64,000 bases of DNA from Cedecea lapagei (GTDB lineage Bacteria > Pseudomonadota > Gammaproteobacteria > Enterobacterales > Enterobacteriaceae): assembly GCF_900635955.1 (NCBI RefSeq), contig NZ_LR134201.1:2728001-2792000 (forward strand). The letters run 5' to 3'. Position numbers and translations under genes: made by a program. Below the pieces are notes generated by a model. The model saw nothing but the letters and a program-made list of their open reading frames with translations, made no database searches and was not told the DNA's origin. Shown here in pieces: positions 8,172 through 17,218 of this stretch (the stretch's first letter is position 1; the number at the start of each line of letters is the position of its first letter).

Positions 8172-8187
8172 TGGCACAAGGGTTGCT
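8172..8187 (+). promoter_or_regulatory. Sigma-54 promoter (-24/-12) of yeaGH
   Basis: TGGCACAAGGGTTGCT matches the RpoN consensus TGGCAC-N5-TTGCW. The GG and GC dinucleotides are separated by exactly ten bases. It lies about 90 bases upstream of the yeaG ATG. NtrC/RpoN control of yeaGH under nitrogen starvation is known in E. coli. Confidence 0.85.
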
Positions 8188-8276
8188 GTTTCTTTAGCAG
8201 ACGTCTTCCGGGGAGCCTCTATTACACATACCAACGGCTCTTTAACCTGTGCTAAAAAACGAAAGGACGGCATGCC

Positions 8277-10211
8277 ATGAATATATTCGATCACTATCGC
8301 CAGCGCTATGAAGCTGCCAAGGACGAAGAGTTCACACTGCAGGAATTTCTTGCTATCTGTAAACAAGATCGCAGTGCCTATGCGAATGCGGCAGAACGTC
8401 TGTTAACCGCCATTGGTGAGCCCGTGATGGTGGACACTGCCACAGAGCCACGGCTGTCCCGTCTCTTTTCAAACCGCGTGGTCGCACGCTACCCGGCGTT
8501 TGAAGAGTTTTATGGCATGGAAGAGGCTATCGAGCAGATCGTCGCTTACCTCAAGCACGCTGCTCAGGGGCTGGAAGAGAAGAAACAAATCCTTTATCTG
8601 CTGGGCCCGGTAGGGGGCGGTAAATCGTCGCTGGCCGAGCGCCTGAAAGCGTTAATGCAGCGCGTGCCTATTTATGTCCTGAGCGCCAATGGCGAACGCA
8701 GCCCGGTTAACGATCACCCGCTGTGCCTGTTTAACCCCCAGGAAGACGCCAATATTCTGGAAAAAGAGTATGGCATCCCAAACCGCTACCTCGGCACCAT
8801 CATGTCGCCGTGGGTGGCAAAACGGCTGAACGAGTTTGGCGGCGACATCACGAAATTCCGCGTGGTGAAAGTCTGGCCGTCCATTCTGGCGCAAATCGCC
8901 ATCGCGAAGACTGAGCCGGGCGATGAAAACAACCAGGATATCTCTGCGCTGGTGGGTAAAGTGGACATCCGCAAACTGGAACATCACGCGCAAAACGACC
9001 CGGATGCTTACGGCTACTCCGGTGCGCTATGCCGCGCGAACCAGGGCATCATGGAATTCGTCGAGATGTTTAAAGCGCCCATTAAGGTGCTGCATCCGCT
9101 GCTGACCGCCACTCAGGAAGGAAACTACAACGGCACAGAGGGTATCTCTGCCCTGCCGTTTAACGGCATTATCCTTGCGCACTCGAACGAATCCGAGTGG
9201 GTCACCTTCCGCAATAACAAAAACAACGAGGCCTTCCTTGACCGCGTGTACATCGTCAAGGTGCCCTACTGCCTTCGCATCTCCGAAGAGATCAAAATCT
9301 ACGAGAAGCTGCTCAACCACAGCGAGCTGTCCCATGCGCCCTGCGCCCCGGGCACCCTCGAAACGCTTTCTCGCTTCTCTATCCTGTCGCGCCTGAAAGA
9401 GCCGGAAAACTCCAGCATCTACTCTAAAATGCGCGTCTATGACGGCGAGAGCCTGAAAGACACCGACCCGAAAGCCAAGTCTTACCAGGAGTACCGGGAC
9501 TATGCGGGGGTGGATGAAGGCATGAACGGCCTTTCCACGCGCTTCGCCTTTAAAATCCTCTCCCGCGTGTTCAACTTTGACCACGTAGAAGTGGCGGCGA
9601 ACCCGGTGCATCTGTTCTACGTTCTGGAGCAGCAAATTGAGCGTGAGCAGTTCCCACAGGACCAGGCAGAGAAATATCTCGAGTACCTGAAAGGCTACCT
9701 GATTCCAAAATACGCGGAGTTTATCGGCAAAGAGATCCAGACGGCCTACCTCGAATCTTATTCAGAGTACGGGCAGAACATCTTTGACCGCTATGTCACC
9801 TACGCTGACTTCTGGATTCAGGATCAGGAGTACCGCGACCCGGATACCGGCCAGCTGTTTGACCGTGAATCCCTGAACGCAGAGCTGGAGAAAATTGAAA
9901 AACCGGCCGGCATCAGCAACCCGAAAGATTTCCGCAATGAAATCGTCAACTTCGTGCTGCGCGCCCGCGCCAATAATAACGGTCGTAACCCAAACTGGAC
10001 CAGCTACGAGAAGCTGCGCACGGTTATCGAGAAGAAAATGTTCTCGAACACCGAAGAGCTGCTGCCCGTTATCTCGTTCAACGCCAAAACCTCCACCGAC
10101 GAGCAGAAGAAACACGATGATTTTGTCGATCGGATGATGGAGAAAGGCTACACCCGCAAGCAGGTGCGCCTGCTTTGTGAATGGTATCTGCGGGTACGTA
10201 AGTCTTCTTAA
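8277..10211 (+). CDS. yeaG: PrkA-type serine protein kinase YeaG
   Basis: Stress-related protein kinase of the PrkA family, which in E. coli influences survival under prolonged nitrogen starvation. At 644 residues it has exactly the E. coli length. The N-terminal AAA-like PrkA domain carries the Walker A motif GPVGGGKSS at about residue 110. The C-terminal region, from about residue 400, is the PrkA kinase-like domain. The gene is immediately followed by yeaH, its constant partner, and the sigma-54 promoter upstream explains its regulation. Confidence 0.97.
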   Translation: MNIFDHYRQRYEAAKDEEFTLQEFLAICKQDRSAYANAAERLLTAIGEPVMVDTATEPRLSRLFSNRVVARYPAFEEFYGMEEAIEQIVAYLKHAAQGLEEKKQILYLLGPVGGGKSSLAERLKALMQRVPIYVLSANGERSPVNDHPLCLFNPQEDANILEKEYGIPNRYLGTIMSPWVAKRLNEFGGDITKFRVVKVWPSILAQIAIAKTEPGDENNQDISALVGKVDIRKLEHHAQNDPDAYGYSGALCRANQGIMEFVEMFKAPIKVLHPLLTATQEGNYNGTEGISALPFNGIILAHSNESEWVTFRNNKNNEAFLDRVYIVKVPYCLRISEEIKIYEKLLNHSELSHAPCAPGTLETLSRFSILSRLKEPENSSIYSKMRVYDGESLKDTDPKAKSYQEYRDYAGVDEGMNGLSTRFAFKILSRVFNFDHVEVAANPVHLFYVLEQQIEREQFPQDQAEKYLEYLKGYLIPKYAEFIGKEIQTAYLESYSEYGQNIFDRYVTYADFWIQDQEYRDPDTGQLFDRESLNAELEKIEKPAGISNPKDFRNEIVNFVLRARANNNGRNPNWTSYEKLRTVIEKKMFSNTEELLPVISFNAKTSTDEQKKHDDFVDRMMEKGYTRKQVRLLCEWYLRVRKSS

Positions 10212-10282
10212 GGGAGTTTCCTGCGGGTCATGCCGGGTGGCGTGACCCGTTTGCGCACCTGGCATAAGCAGTTGGGGGAACT

Positions 10283-11560
10283 ATGGCCTACTTCATAGAC
10301 AGGCGGCTTAACGGCAAAAACAAGAGCGCGGTGAACCGTCAGCGCTTCTTGCGTCGTTATAAGGCGCAGATTAAACAGTCGATTTCCGGGGCCATTAATA
10401 AGCGTTCGGTCACCGACGTGGACAGCGGCGAATCCGTCTCCATCCCAAATGAGGATATCAACGAACCGATGTTTCATCAGGGTCGCGGTGGCCTGCGCCA
10501 CCGTGTACACCCGGGCAATGACCACTTCGTGCAAAACGACCGCATCGAACGCCCTCAGGGCGGCGGCGGCGGTGGAAGCGGCCAGGGGCAGGCAAGCCAG
10601 GACGGCGAAGGCCAGGATGAGTTCGTGTTCCAGATCTCCAAAGATGAATACCTCGATTTACTGTTCGAGGATCTGGCGCTGCCGAACCTGAAGCGCAACC
10701 AGCACCGGCAGATCACCGAGTTTAAATCCCATCGCGCCGGTTTCACCTCAAACGGCGTGCCGGCCAATATCAGCGTTGTGCGCTCGCTGCAAAACTCACT
10801 GGCGCGCAGAACGGCAATGAGCGCCGGTAAACGACGCCTGCTGCACGAGCTTGAAGAGAACCTTGAGGCCGTGAGCCACAGCGAACCTGCCCAGCTGCTG
10901 GAAGAGGAGCGTCTGCGTAAGGAGATCGCCGAGCTGCGGGAAAAAATCGCCCGCGTGCCGTTTATCGACACCTTCGATCTCCGCTACAAGAACTACGAAA
11001 AACGCCCGGAACCCTCCAGCCAGGCGGTGATGTTCTGCCTGATGGACGTCTCCGGCTCAATGGACCAGGCCACCAAAGATATGGCGAAACGCTTTTATAT
11101 CCTGCTCTATCTGTTCCTGAGCCGGACCTATAAAAACGTCGAGGTGGTCTATATCCGCCATCACACGCAGGCCAAAGAGGTGGACGAACATGAGTTCTTC
11201 TATTCTCAGGAAACGGGCGGCACCATTGTGTCGAGCGCCCTGAAATTAATGGATGAGGTGGTGCAGGAGCGCTATGACCCGGCGCAGTGGAATATTTACG
11301 CCGCGCAGGCTTCGGACGGCGACAACTGGGCAGACGACTCGCCGCTCTGTCATGACATTCTGGCGAAAAAACTGCTGCCGGTGGTGCGCTACTACAGCTA
11401 CATCGAAATCACCCGCCGGGCGCATCAAACCCTGTGGCGTGAATATGAGAATTTGCAGGCCACCTTCGATAATTTCGCGATACAGCATATCCGGGATCAG
11501 GATGATATCTATCCGGTATTCCGGGAACTGTTTCAAAAGCAGACCAGCGACGCGCATTAA
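10283..11560 (+). CDS. yeaH: YeaH, DUF444 protein with von Willebrand A domain
   Basis: Partner of the YeaG kinase, acting in the same starvation response; its biochemical role is not known. The 425-residue protein has a basic N-terminus and a Gly/Gln-rich linker (PQGGGGGGSGQGQ at about residue 91). A predicted coiled coil around LLEEERLRKEIAELREKIA follows, and then a C-terminal VWA domain with the MIDAS-type motif DVSGSM. It lies 71 bases after yeaG in the same operon and ends at a strong terminator. Confidence 0.96.
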   Translation: MAYFIDRRLNGKNKSAVNRQRFLRRYKAQIKQSISGAINKRSVTDVDSGESVSIPNEDINEPMFHQGRGGLRHRVHPGNDHFVQNDRIERPQGGGGGGSGQGQASQDGEGQDEFVFQISKDEYLDLLFEDLALPNLKRNQHRQITEFKSHRAGFTSNGVPANISVVRSLQNSLARRTAMSAGKRRLLHELEENLEAVSHSEPAQLLEEERLRKEIAELREKIARVPFIDTFDLRYKNYEKRPEPSSQAVMFCLMDVSGSMDQATKDMAKRFYILLYLFLSRTYKNVEVVYIRHHTQAKEVDEHEFFYSQETGGTIVSSALKLMDEVVQERYDPAQWNIYAAQASDGDNWADDSPLCHDILAKKLLPVVRYYSYIEITRRAHQTLWREYENLQATFDNFAIQHIRDQDDIYPVFRELFQKQTSDAH

Positions 11561-11572
11561 TCGCTGAAAACG

Positions 11573-11601
11573 AAAAAGCCGGTGATTTTTACCGGCTTTT
11601 T
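11573..11601. terminator. Bidirectional terminator between yeaH and bluR
   Basis: Stem AAAAAGCCGGT/ACCGGCTTTTT with a seven-base loop. It fits both convergent genes. Confidence 0.85.
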
Positions 11602-11610
11602 AATTTGTGC

Positions 11611-12339
11611 TTAAGGGTGGAGCTCAACGTCGTATCCCCACTGTTTCCAGTGGTCAAACTGCTGCTGCTGTTCAGCGGTCAGCGCTTTTCCCGTCCACAA
11701 AAAAATGTGCTGACCCGGAAAGAGCTCCGGGCGGAAAGTCTGAACCGGATCGGCAAGCACGTTAACCTGCATGCCCCGGCGTGATAAGCGCCAGGCTTCC
11801 AGCCACAGCGGCGTTCGGTCGTCAGTTTGCCAGCCAACCAGCAGCACTTCTTGCCCGCTTTGGCTCTGCCCATCCGTCAGGCACAGTGCGCAGTGGCGAA
11901 TCAGCACGCCATCCAGCAGGCTACACATCAAAGAGGCCGTCGCTTCATCCTGCCGAAGCTTGTTTCTCACGGGCAACAACAGGTTATCGATCAGCAGGTC
12001 AACGCTATGCTCCCGGCTGAGGGCAACAATTTTGTCCCGCAGTTTTGACGGGGTCACTCTTCTGAGCAGCAGCATCATTTCATCCTGCAGCGTCAGCCAG
12101 AGCTGCTCTTCCGGCACGTGGCTCCGCTCCAGCAGGGCTTTCACTTTCCCTACGGAAACGCCCTTGCCCATCCAGTACTTTATCTCTTCAATCCGCTGAA
12201 TATCCGTATCATCAAACTGCCGGTGGCCCCCTTCGCTACGCTGGGGCTTTAACAAACCGTATCGGCGCTGCCATGCGCGCAGAGTGACCGGGTTGATGCC
12301 GCATCGCTCTGCAACATCGCCGATAGTGTAATAGGCCAT
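11611..12339 (-). CDS. bluR: MerR-type repressor BluR (YcgE)
   Basis: DNA-binding repressor that in E. coli is released by the photoreceptor BluF under blue light or cold and controls ycgZ-ymgA-ariR-ymgC. The MerR winged helix is at the N-terminus: YYTIGDVAERCGINPVTLRAWQRRYGLLKPQRSEGGHRQF. A C-terminal helical domain resembling a B12-binding-like fold follows, without the classical DxHxxG motif. I chose the ATG at 12339 (MAYYTIGDV) over the upstream 12366 start because it matches E. coli BluR. Downstream of bluF on the same strand. Confidence 0.93.
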   Translation of the reverse strand: MAYYTIGDVAERCGINPVTLRAWQRRYGLLKPQRSEGGHRQFDDTDIQRIEEIKYWMGKGVSVGKVKALLERSHVPEEQLWLTLQDEMMLLLRRVTPSKLRDKIVALSREHSVDLLIDNLLLPVRNKLRQDEATASLMCSLLDGVLIRHCALCLTDGQSQSGQEVLLVGWQTDDRTPLWLEAWRLSRRGMQVNVLADPVQTFRPELFPGQHIFLWTGKALTAEQQQQFDHWKQWGYDVELHP

Positions 12340-12400
12340 AGTGTCCCTCCCGTACACAGTTCTCACTCTTCCATTACAACACTAGCCAATCTGTTCAATG

Positions 12401-12426
12401 TGTACAATTTTTTCCCATGTTGTACA
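12401..12426. promoter_or_regulatory. Paired TGTACA half-sites upstream of bluR
   Basis: TGTACA occurs at 12401 and again at 12421, 20 bases apart, in the 108-base gap between bluF and bluR. The same hexamer recurs upstream of ycgZ (13780 and 13888). The MerR relative MlrA is known to bind TGTACA-type palindromes, so these may be BluR or MlrA operators; that is an inference. Confidence 0.4.
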
Positions 12427-12447
12427 AGTAAAACTTTGCTCCCAGCC

Positions 12448-13650
12448 TCACAACTCTGTTCTACGCTCCGGCCAGGCAATGGTAAATCTCCCATCGGGGC
12501 TGGGCGCGGCGAACAGCGGGCCCTGGAAGTATGGGATCCCCGCCGCTTCCAGCCACATCCACTCTTCGGGCTGCTCAATGCCGGTCGCAGAGACGGCAAT
12601 TTCGAGCGAGGCACAGCACTTGATGATCGCGAGGATAATGGCCTGCCGTGGCCCGCTTTTATGAATGTCCCGGATGAGTTCCCGGTTAATCTTGATCCGC
12701 TCAGGCTGAAACTGTGCAAGCAGCTGCAGCCCGGCAAAACCGGCACCAAAGTTATCTATCGCAAGCTTAATACCGGCCGCTTTAAGGTGCTTTAGCGCCG
12801 CGGTGAAGGCTTCCATTTTCGGAATGATTTCGCTTTCGCTAAATTCAATCACCACCTGCTCAGGAACGAGCTTGTGTGATTCGATATCCGTCAGCAACTG
12901 CTCTACCGCGCCGGGTCTCATGACCAGCGTCATTGGCAGGAGGTTGACACAGAGTGTTTGCCGACCAATGCTGGCAGCCTGCGCAGCGGCAAAAGCCGCT
13001 CTGGCGTTAAGCAGATCGAGCTGGTAAAGATCGCCCTCCAGCCCGTTGGCTGGCGGCGTCGGTAAAAGAGCATCCGTTGTTACCGCCTCAATCGCTACGA
13101 CAGAGCGCGCCATTGGATCAACCGCGGGCAAAAAGGCAATCTTCTCCCGACAAGCAGGTTCGTCGGATGCCTGGTGCGCTGGCACATCGACGATAAATTC
13201 CCATGAACCCCGCGGGGGGATCTCGAAATAGTTCTCTTTTTCCGTCGACTCAATGAAGGTGCGAAAAAAACTCAAGGCGCGGTCATCATAAGCCAGCTGG
13301 TAGCGGCTGGTCCCTTTCTCCAGCACCACCTGCAGGACATCGTTTTTATCGTGCTCTCTTAAATCAAAAAGCTCCATTCCTACACGCCCGAAGCGGCGAG
13401 CTGGGGCGTAATCACACAGCAGCTCGACGAGATTGTAATGGCGTTCATCTTCACAGATAGCGCGATAAATCTTCTGCACGCTCTGTTCCGGACCTTCCAG
13501 CAGCTGAAAGAAATGCGTGCCGTTGAAAAGCAGTATTCCGGTCACATCCGCGTCAATATTTTTAGCGTTAGCTGCAGAAACCATCCCCTGCAAAACCTCA
13601 AAGGGAGTGCGGGTATGAATATGGCTGCGATAGATGACAGTCGTGAGCAT
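12448..13650 (-). CDS. bluF: Blue-light sensor BluF (BLUF plus degenerate EAL domain)
   Basis: Photoreceptor that binds FAD and antagonises BluR by direct contact. The N-terminal BLUF domain (residues 1-95) keeps the flavin-site Tyr in VIYRSH, the N-I and Q residues in NAKNIDADVTGILLF and NGTHFFQLLEG. A C-terminal EAL-like domain spans about 160-395, but the EAL motif itself reads VAIEAVT and other catalytic residues are lost, as in E. coli BluF. It is therefore unlikely to hydrolyse cyclic di-GMP. The start at 13650 (MLTTVIYRSH) matches E. coli; the open frame extends 24 codons further upstream. Divergent from ycgZ. Confidence 0.95.
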   Translation of the reverse strand: MLTTVIYRSHIHTRTPFEVLQGMVSAANAKNIDADVTGILLFNGTHFFQLLEGPEQSVQKIYRAICEDERHYNLVELLCDYAPARRFGRVGMELFDLREHDKNDVLQVVLEKGTSRYQLAYDDRALSFFRTFIESTEKENYFEIPPRGSWEFIVDVPAHQASDEPACREKIAFLPAVDPMARSVVAIEAVTTDALLPTPPANGLEGDLYQLDLLNARAAFAAAQAASIGRQTLCVNLLPMTLVMRPGAVEQLLTDIESHKLVPEQVVIEFSESEIIPKMEAFTAALKHLKAAGIKLAIDNFGAGFAGLQLLAQFQPERIKINRELIRDIHKSGPRQAIILAIIKCCASLEIAVSATGIEQPEEWMWLEAAGIPYFQGPLFAAPSPDGRFTIAWPERRTEL

Positions 13651-13779
13651 GGTCGTTCCCTGCAGAAGATTAAGGCCACAATTTAACAGATCCTCGCCCT
13701 GGCGTCGCCACAAACTCAACAAAACCTAAACAACTGAACAACATGCGGCATCTTCTTATTCGCGGCAGCCCGATCTGGA

Positions 13780-13893
13780 TGTACAACTTAATGCATCAAT
13801 AAGTTAAAAACTTAACATTGTATCTTATTGATAATAAAAGATTAGCATTTTTAGTCAAAAAATAGCAAGCGAAGTAATACACCTTTATGTACA
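13780..13893. promoter_or_regulatory. bluF-ycgZ divergent promoter region with TGTACA motifs
   Basis: The 306-base gap between divergent bluF and ycgZ is AT-rich. It carries TGTACA at 13780 and 13888 and, between them, the inverted repeat AAGTT-AAA-AACTT near 13800. No gene is visible in it. It is the natural place for BluR operators; the exact operator cannot be fixed from sequence alone. Confidence 0.4.
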
Positions 13894-13956
13894 GTTTTAT
13901 AGCAACTGCATAACTTAGTTAACATCTTGCAAAGTGTGAACTTATGGGAGCGACTT

Positions 13957-14205
13957 ATGCGACAGAACACTTTAACGTCCGGCCAGAACACCGCAGCACA
14001 TGATATCGCACGTTATTTCAGTAGCTCGACGCCGCCCTCTCAGCAGGAAACCATGGGGCAGATCGTGCTGGAGATCCTAAGCGATGGCCGCAATCTGAAC
14101 AGGAAAGCAATTTGTACAAAGCTGTTGTCACGGCTGGATAAGGTTTCCGAGCCTGAGGAAGAAAAGCATTATCACGCGCTGCTCGGCATGCTTTTCGCTC
14201 GTTAA
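13957..14205 (+). CDS. ycgZ: Two-component connector protein YcgZ
   Basis: Small BluR-regulated protein of 82 residues. In E. coli YcgZ is the first gene of the operon, and its products act through the Rcs phosphorelay to promote colanic acid and reduce curli. The stretch QQETMGQIVLEILSDGRNLNRKAICTKLLSRLD aligns with E. coli YcgZ. The ATG at 13957 is preceded by GGGAGCGACTT and is preferred over the upstream in-frame start at 13927. Confidence 0.88.
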   Translation: MRQNTLTSGQNTAAHDIARYFSSSTPPSQQETMGQIVLEILSDGRNLNRKAICTKLLSRLDKVSEPEEEKHYHALLGMLFAR

Positions 14206-14369
14206 CTTTATAACCAAACCGGAGTTAAATCCTGGTAACGACCGGCTCCCGGTCAGGACAGGTCGTTACGGCACTGCAAGTACTGAATCATTCTTCATTC
14301 TCAGGCTCCGGGTAATGACTTCATGCCAGCGCTTCAAATTACGCTGGCGAGGCAATCAGGGGTAAAGAC

Positions 14370-14647
14370 ATGAAGAGAAGCGATGATGAACAACTGACGG
14401 ATGAGCTTATAGGTGAGGCTGCGCTATCGCTGCTTAAGAGCCATAGCGCCATTAATACACGAGCCTTGCTGGCTAAATTAGAGACGATGTACCTGGCCGA
14501 GCAGAACTCGCAGCGGCGAAATTGCTGGAAAGGATCATCGGTGAAATCGAGGGCAATATTGCTTTGTCCACGACGGAAAAGACAGAAAAACAGATGCGTT
14601 CAAAAGCGGTAGAGACAAACCAGCGTAACGCCAAGAACGTCCACTAG
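14370..14647 (+). pseudogene. ymgA: YmgA-like connector protein, frame broken by a single-base indel
   Basis: The frame from the ATG at 14370 reads MKRSDDEQLTDELIGEAALSLLKSHSA and then LETMYLAEQ, like E. coli YmgA. After about 14500 that frame becomes an implausible Arg/Cys-rich tail. The alternative frame (codons in phase with the TAG at 14645-14647) reads AELAAKLLERIIGEIEGN, which continues the amphipathic YmgA pattern. One missing base between about 14493 and 14515 would restore a protein of about 92 residues. No slippery heptamer is present, so this is a mutation or an assembly error rather than programmed frameshifting. Confidence 0.6.
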
Positions 14648-14684
14648 CGGCCCATGGCCAACAACTGATAAACGGTGAGTGACT

Positions 14685-14963
14685 ATGACACAGCTAATTT
14701 CAACGCCTTCTGAAGTGCATACTGGTCTTGCGAATAAAGCATTATCAGACTACATCAGAAGCGCGGGAGACCGCCATGCAGAAGAGAATGCCGCCATTTC
14801 TCAGGCGATAACCAGCATTCTGTCCGCCAATAAGTCTGTTTCGAATAAAGCCATCATCATCTGGCTGGTCGAAGCGCTGGAAACGACTGACGATGTTGTG
14901 ATGTGCGACGTCTACCGCAATGCGCTGGAAATTGTTGTCGGTCACACGGTGGACGACATCTGA
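14685..14963 (+). CDS. ariR: Biofilm and acid-resistance regulator AriR (YmgB)
   Basis: Small dimeric helical protein of the BluR regulon. E. coli AriR represses biofilm formation and supports acid resistance. The 92-residue product shares the family pattern, for example NKALSDYIRSAGD, AITSILSANKSVSNKAIIIWLVEALETT and the C-terminal ALEIVVGHTVDDI. The ATG at 14685 is chosen; a GTG two codons upstream is possible. It ends the operon at a rho-independent terminator. An E. coli-like ymgC is not seen after it. Confidence 0.9.
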   Translation: MTQLISTPSEVHTGLANKALSDYIRSAGDRHAEENAAISQAITSILSANKSVSNKAIIIWLVEALETTDDVVMCDVYRNALEIVVGHTVDDI

Positions 14964-15027
14964 GTCACGCTTTGCGACGCCGGTGCTCACCGCCGGCGGT
15001 CCACATGATAACCTGAACACCTGACAT

Positions 15028-15050
15028 AAGGCCGGCAAAACCGGCCTTTT
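15028..15050 (+). terminator. Terminator of the ycgZ-ymgA-ariR operon
   Basis: Stem AAGGCCGG/CCGGCCTT with loop CAAAA, followed by TT. The next 259 bases up to the Nudix gene hold no gene that I can see. Confidence 0.75.
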
Positions 15051-15309
15051 GTCCTCTTTGCTTAAAGCGATTTTTTCACAAAGGAACGGCTTACAATCGC
15101 TCAGCCCCTGATCTCAGTTCAGGCGGCAGATAGAACGGCTCCACAAACGGCACTCCCGGTGAGATGCGTCCAGATATCCCTCCCAATACTTTTCCTCTTA
15201 GAGGATCTTCCGCGATCGCTAAGCCGCGTGACGTCCCCTACTAATTTCTGAGTTGAGATCGGAAAGTATCACTGTATATATTTACAGATAATGAAAACAA
15301 GGATCCCGA

Positions 15310-15750
15310 ATGATGAAAAGAGAACGCCACCAGCTTTCCGTTGCCGTATTTGTTGTGCTGCGCCGCGCAGACGACATTTGTCTTATTCGCCGGGCGCATA
15401 CCGGTTGGATGGACGGTTTTTATAGCCTGCCCGCAGGCGGTCTTGAACACGGCGAAACGTTGCTTCAGGCCGCGGCCAGAGAGGCAGGTGAAGAAACGGG
15501 TGTGGCAATAAGTCCAGCGCAGCTCAGGTCCGCCCACTCAATGCACGTTAAAACCGAGGATCGCTCCTGGCTAGGCCACTTTTTTCTCTGCTCCGACTGG
15601 CAAGGAGAGCCCTATGTCGCCGAACCGGACAAGCATTCTGAGCTACGTTGGGTGAATATCAGGCAGCTACCGGAAAACACCGTCCCCTATGTTAAGCAAG
15701 CCATAGAGGCTATCATCGCCGGTGAGATTTATTCCGAGTATGGCTGGTGA
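15310..15750 (+). CDS. Nudix hydrolase
   Basis: Hydrolase of a nucleoside diphosphate linked to another group; the substrate cannot be told from sequence. The 146-residue protein has the complete Nudix box GGLEHGETLLQAAAREAGEE followed by TGV, with all catalytic Glu residues. The start at 15310 is an ATG-ATG pair, and the second ATG at 15313 is equally plausible. It is convergent with the kinase-like gene, whose stop lies three bases beyond its own. Confidence 0.88.
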   Translation: MMKRERHQLSVAVFVVLRRADDICLIRRAHTGWMDGFYSLPAGGLEHGETLLQAAAREAGEETGVAISPAQLRSAHSMHVKTEDRSWLGHFFLCSDWQGEPYVAEPDKHSELRWVNIRQLPENTVPYVKQAIEAIIAGEIYSEYGW

Positions 15751-15752
15751 GC

Positions 15753-16556
15753 CTATCCCTGTGAATGCTGCCATAAACTCTGCGCTACAGGCAGCCAGTC
15801 AGGCAACGTTGCCCTATACCAGCTGAGGTATTTGGGTAATATTTGCGGGTGGCGGCGGTGCAAGATGCTGAGGACTTCCGTAATCAGCCAGGTTTTAGCC
15901 AGAACAACGTGACGTATAAGAGCGGATACCGACCACTGAGGCGCGGCCAGGCGATAGCACTCCACCCAATGGTGGATGCTGGCGGGGTCGCCCATTCCTT
16001 TAATCAAAGGAGCCAGGTCTATCGCCGGGCTGCCGTAGCCAAAACGCTCCCAGTCAAACAAGACAAGCTGCCCTTCCTTACGTCTTCCCCAGTTTCCCGC
16101 ATTTGTATCACCCGACACACATTGCTGCGGCTCAAACAGTTCATCGCTGTGCGCCTGCAAGTTCAGTAATACTGCCTCATGATTTGCGGGCAACTGAAGC
16201 AGGCTAAGTGCAAGGTCGGTTTGCTCTTCACCCCACGAATGTTGCCTCAATGCGCCTGATAGTGCCGGAGGGCTGTGATGAATTATCGCCAGCTTTTCAC
16301 ATAGCTCGGGCATTGCATGCAGTGCCTCCAGCGTTAACTGCTGAGGAATGAACTCAATGACAAGCCGTCTTTCCTTTCGATTAAGGGAATAAACGTCTGG
16401 GATACCCAAACCTCTTGCCCTCAATGCCGGGGCATGATGCTGATAAAAATCTAGCTCAACCTCACAGGCATTTTGCTTTTCAATGGCGGGGTTCCCCTGA
16501 AAGCAACATTTACGCACGGTAGCGCTTCCCATTTGCGTCAGTACGTTATTCGTCAT
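15753..16556 (-). CDS. Phosphotransferase of the APH/choline-kinase fold
   Basis: Small-molecule kinase-like protein of 267 residues; substrate unknown. The C-terminal lobe has a variant of the phosphotransfer motif (SGDTNAGNW in place of HGDxxxxN) and the metal-binding segment LFDWERFGYGSPAIDLA. Ser in place of His in the HGD motif is unusual but tolerated in some relatives. The ATG at 16556 is preceded by AGGGGTGA, while the 16577 start has no such site. No antibiotic-resistance assignment is justified. Confidence 0.75.
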   Translation of the reverse strand: MTNNVLTQMGSATVRKCCFQGNPAIEKQNACEVELDFYQHHAPALRARGLGIPDVYSLNRKERRLVIEFIPQQLTLEALHAMPELCEKLAIIHHSPPALSGALRQHSWGEEQTDLALSLLQLPANHEAVLLNLQAHSDELFEPQQCVSGDTNAGNWGRRKEGQLVLFDWERFGYGSPAIDLAPLIKGMGDPASIHHWVECYRLAAPQWSVSALIRHVVLAKTWLITEVLSILHRRHPQILPKYLSWYRATLPDWLPVAQSLWQHSQG

Positions 16557-16649
16557 CTTCACCCCTAAATTTTGCATGTCAGATAACTATTATCGCGTTA
16601 CGATAAAAATTCAAAACAGGCCCTTAAAAAGGCAATAAGAGGCAGCGAA

Positions 16650-17153
16650 ATGGCAACACGGGTAAAAGGTGAAGACGTTCATCAGCAGCTGATCGATCTG
16701 CTGGAGCAGCAGCAGGCTCGCTATCGCGTGGTAAGCCACGTGGCGGCGGGGAAATGTGAAGAGGTCTCTGCAATTCGCGGCACCGAACTTGGCCAGGGGG
16801 CAAAGGCGCTGGTCTGCAAGGTCAAAGGCAATGGCGTAAAGCTTCACGTACTGGCGATTCTGGCGGCGGATAAACAGGCCGATCTGAGCCTGCTGGCACA
16901 GCACCTGGGCGGCCTGAAAGCCTCTCTGGCAAGCCCGGCCGAAGTCGATGCGTTAACGCGATGCGTGTTCGGCGCTATACCGCCGTTCAGTTTTCATCAC
17001 GAACTGAGGCTGGTGGCCGACCCGTGTCTGTTTGAACGTTTCCCGGAGATCGCGTTCAACGCGGGATTGCTGGAAAAGTCGGTGGTGATGGATACGCAGG
17101 ATTATTTACGCATTGCGCGCCCGGCGCTGATTAATTTCCACCGCCAGGCATAG
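16650..17153 (+). CDS. yeaK: YbaK/EbsC-family mischarged aminoacyl-tRNA deacylase YeaK
   Basis: Trans-editing protein that hydrolyses mischarged tRNAs in the cytoplasm. At 167 residues it has the E. coli YeaK length and nearly the same sequence in ALVCKVKGNGVKLHVLAIL, SLASPAEVDALTRCVFGAIPPF and IAFNAGLLEKSVVM. The conserved Lys of the family active site is in the ALVCKVKG segment. It lies upstream of yeaL, as in E. coli. Confidence 0.93.
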   Translation: MATRVKGEDVHQQLIDLLEQQQARYRVVSHVAAGKCEEVSAIRGTELGQGAKALVCKVKGNGVKLHVLAILAADKQADLSLLAQHLGGLKASLASPAEVDALTRCVFGAIPPFSFHHELRLVADPCLFERFPEIAFNAGLLEKSVVMDTQDYLRIARPALINFHRQA

Positions 17154-17218
17154 CTGGCTGCAGCGCCCAGGATAAAGGATGAGCAACGCCAGCACCGAAG
17201 CTATTGCAAGGAATTATC

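Noticed and set aside
14493..14520. Programmed -1 frameshift in ymgA
   Set aside because: No slippery heptamer (X XXY YYZ) and no downstream pseudoknot are visible; mutation or sequencing error fits better.
15753..16556. Aminoglycoside resistance gene
   Set aside because: Only the general kinase fold is shared; the HGD motif is changed and no resistance-gene family is recognised.
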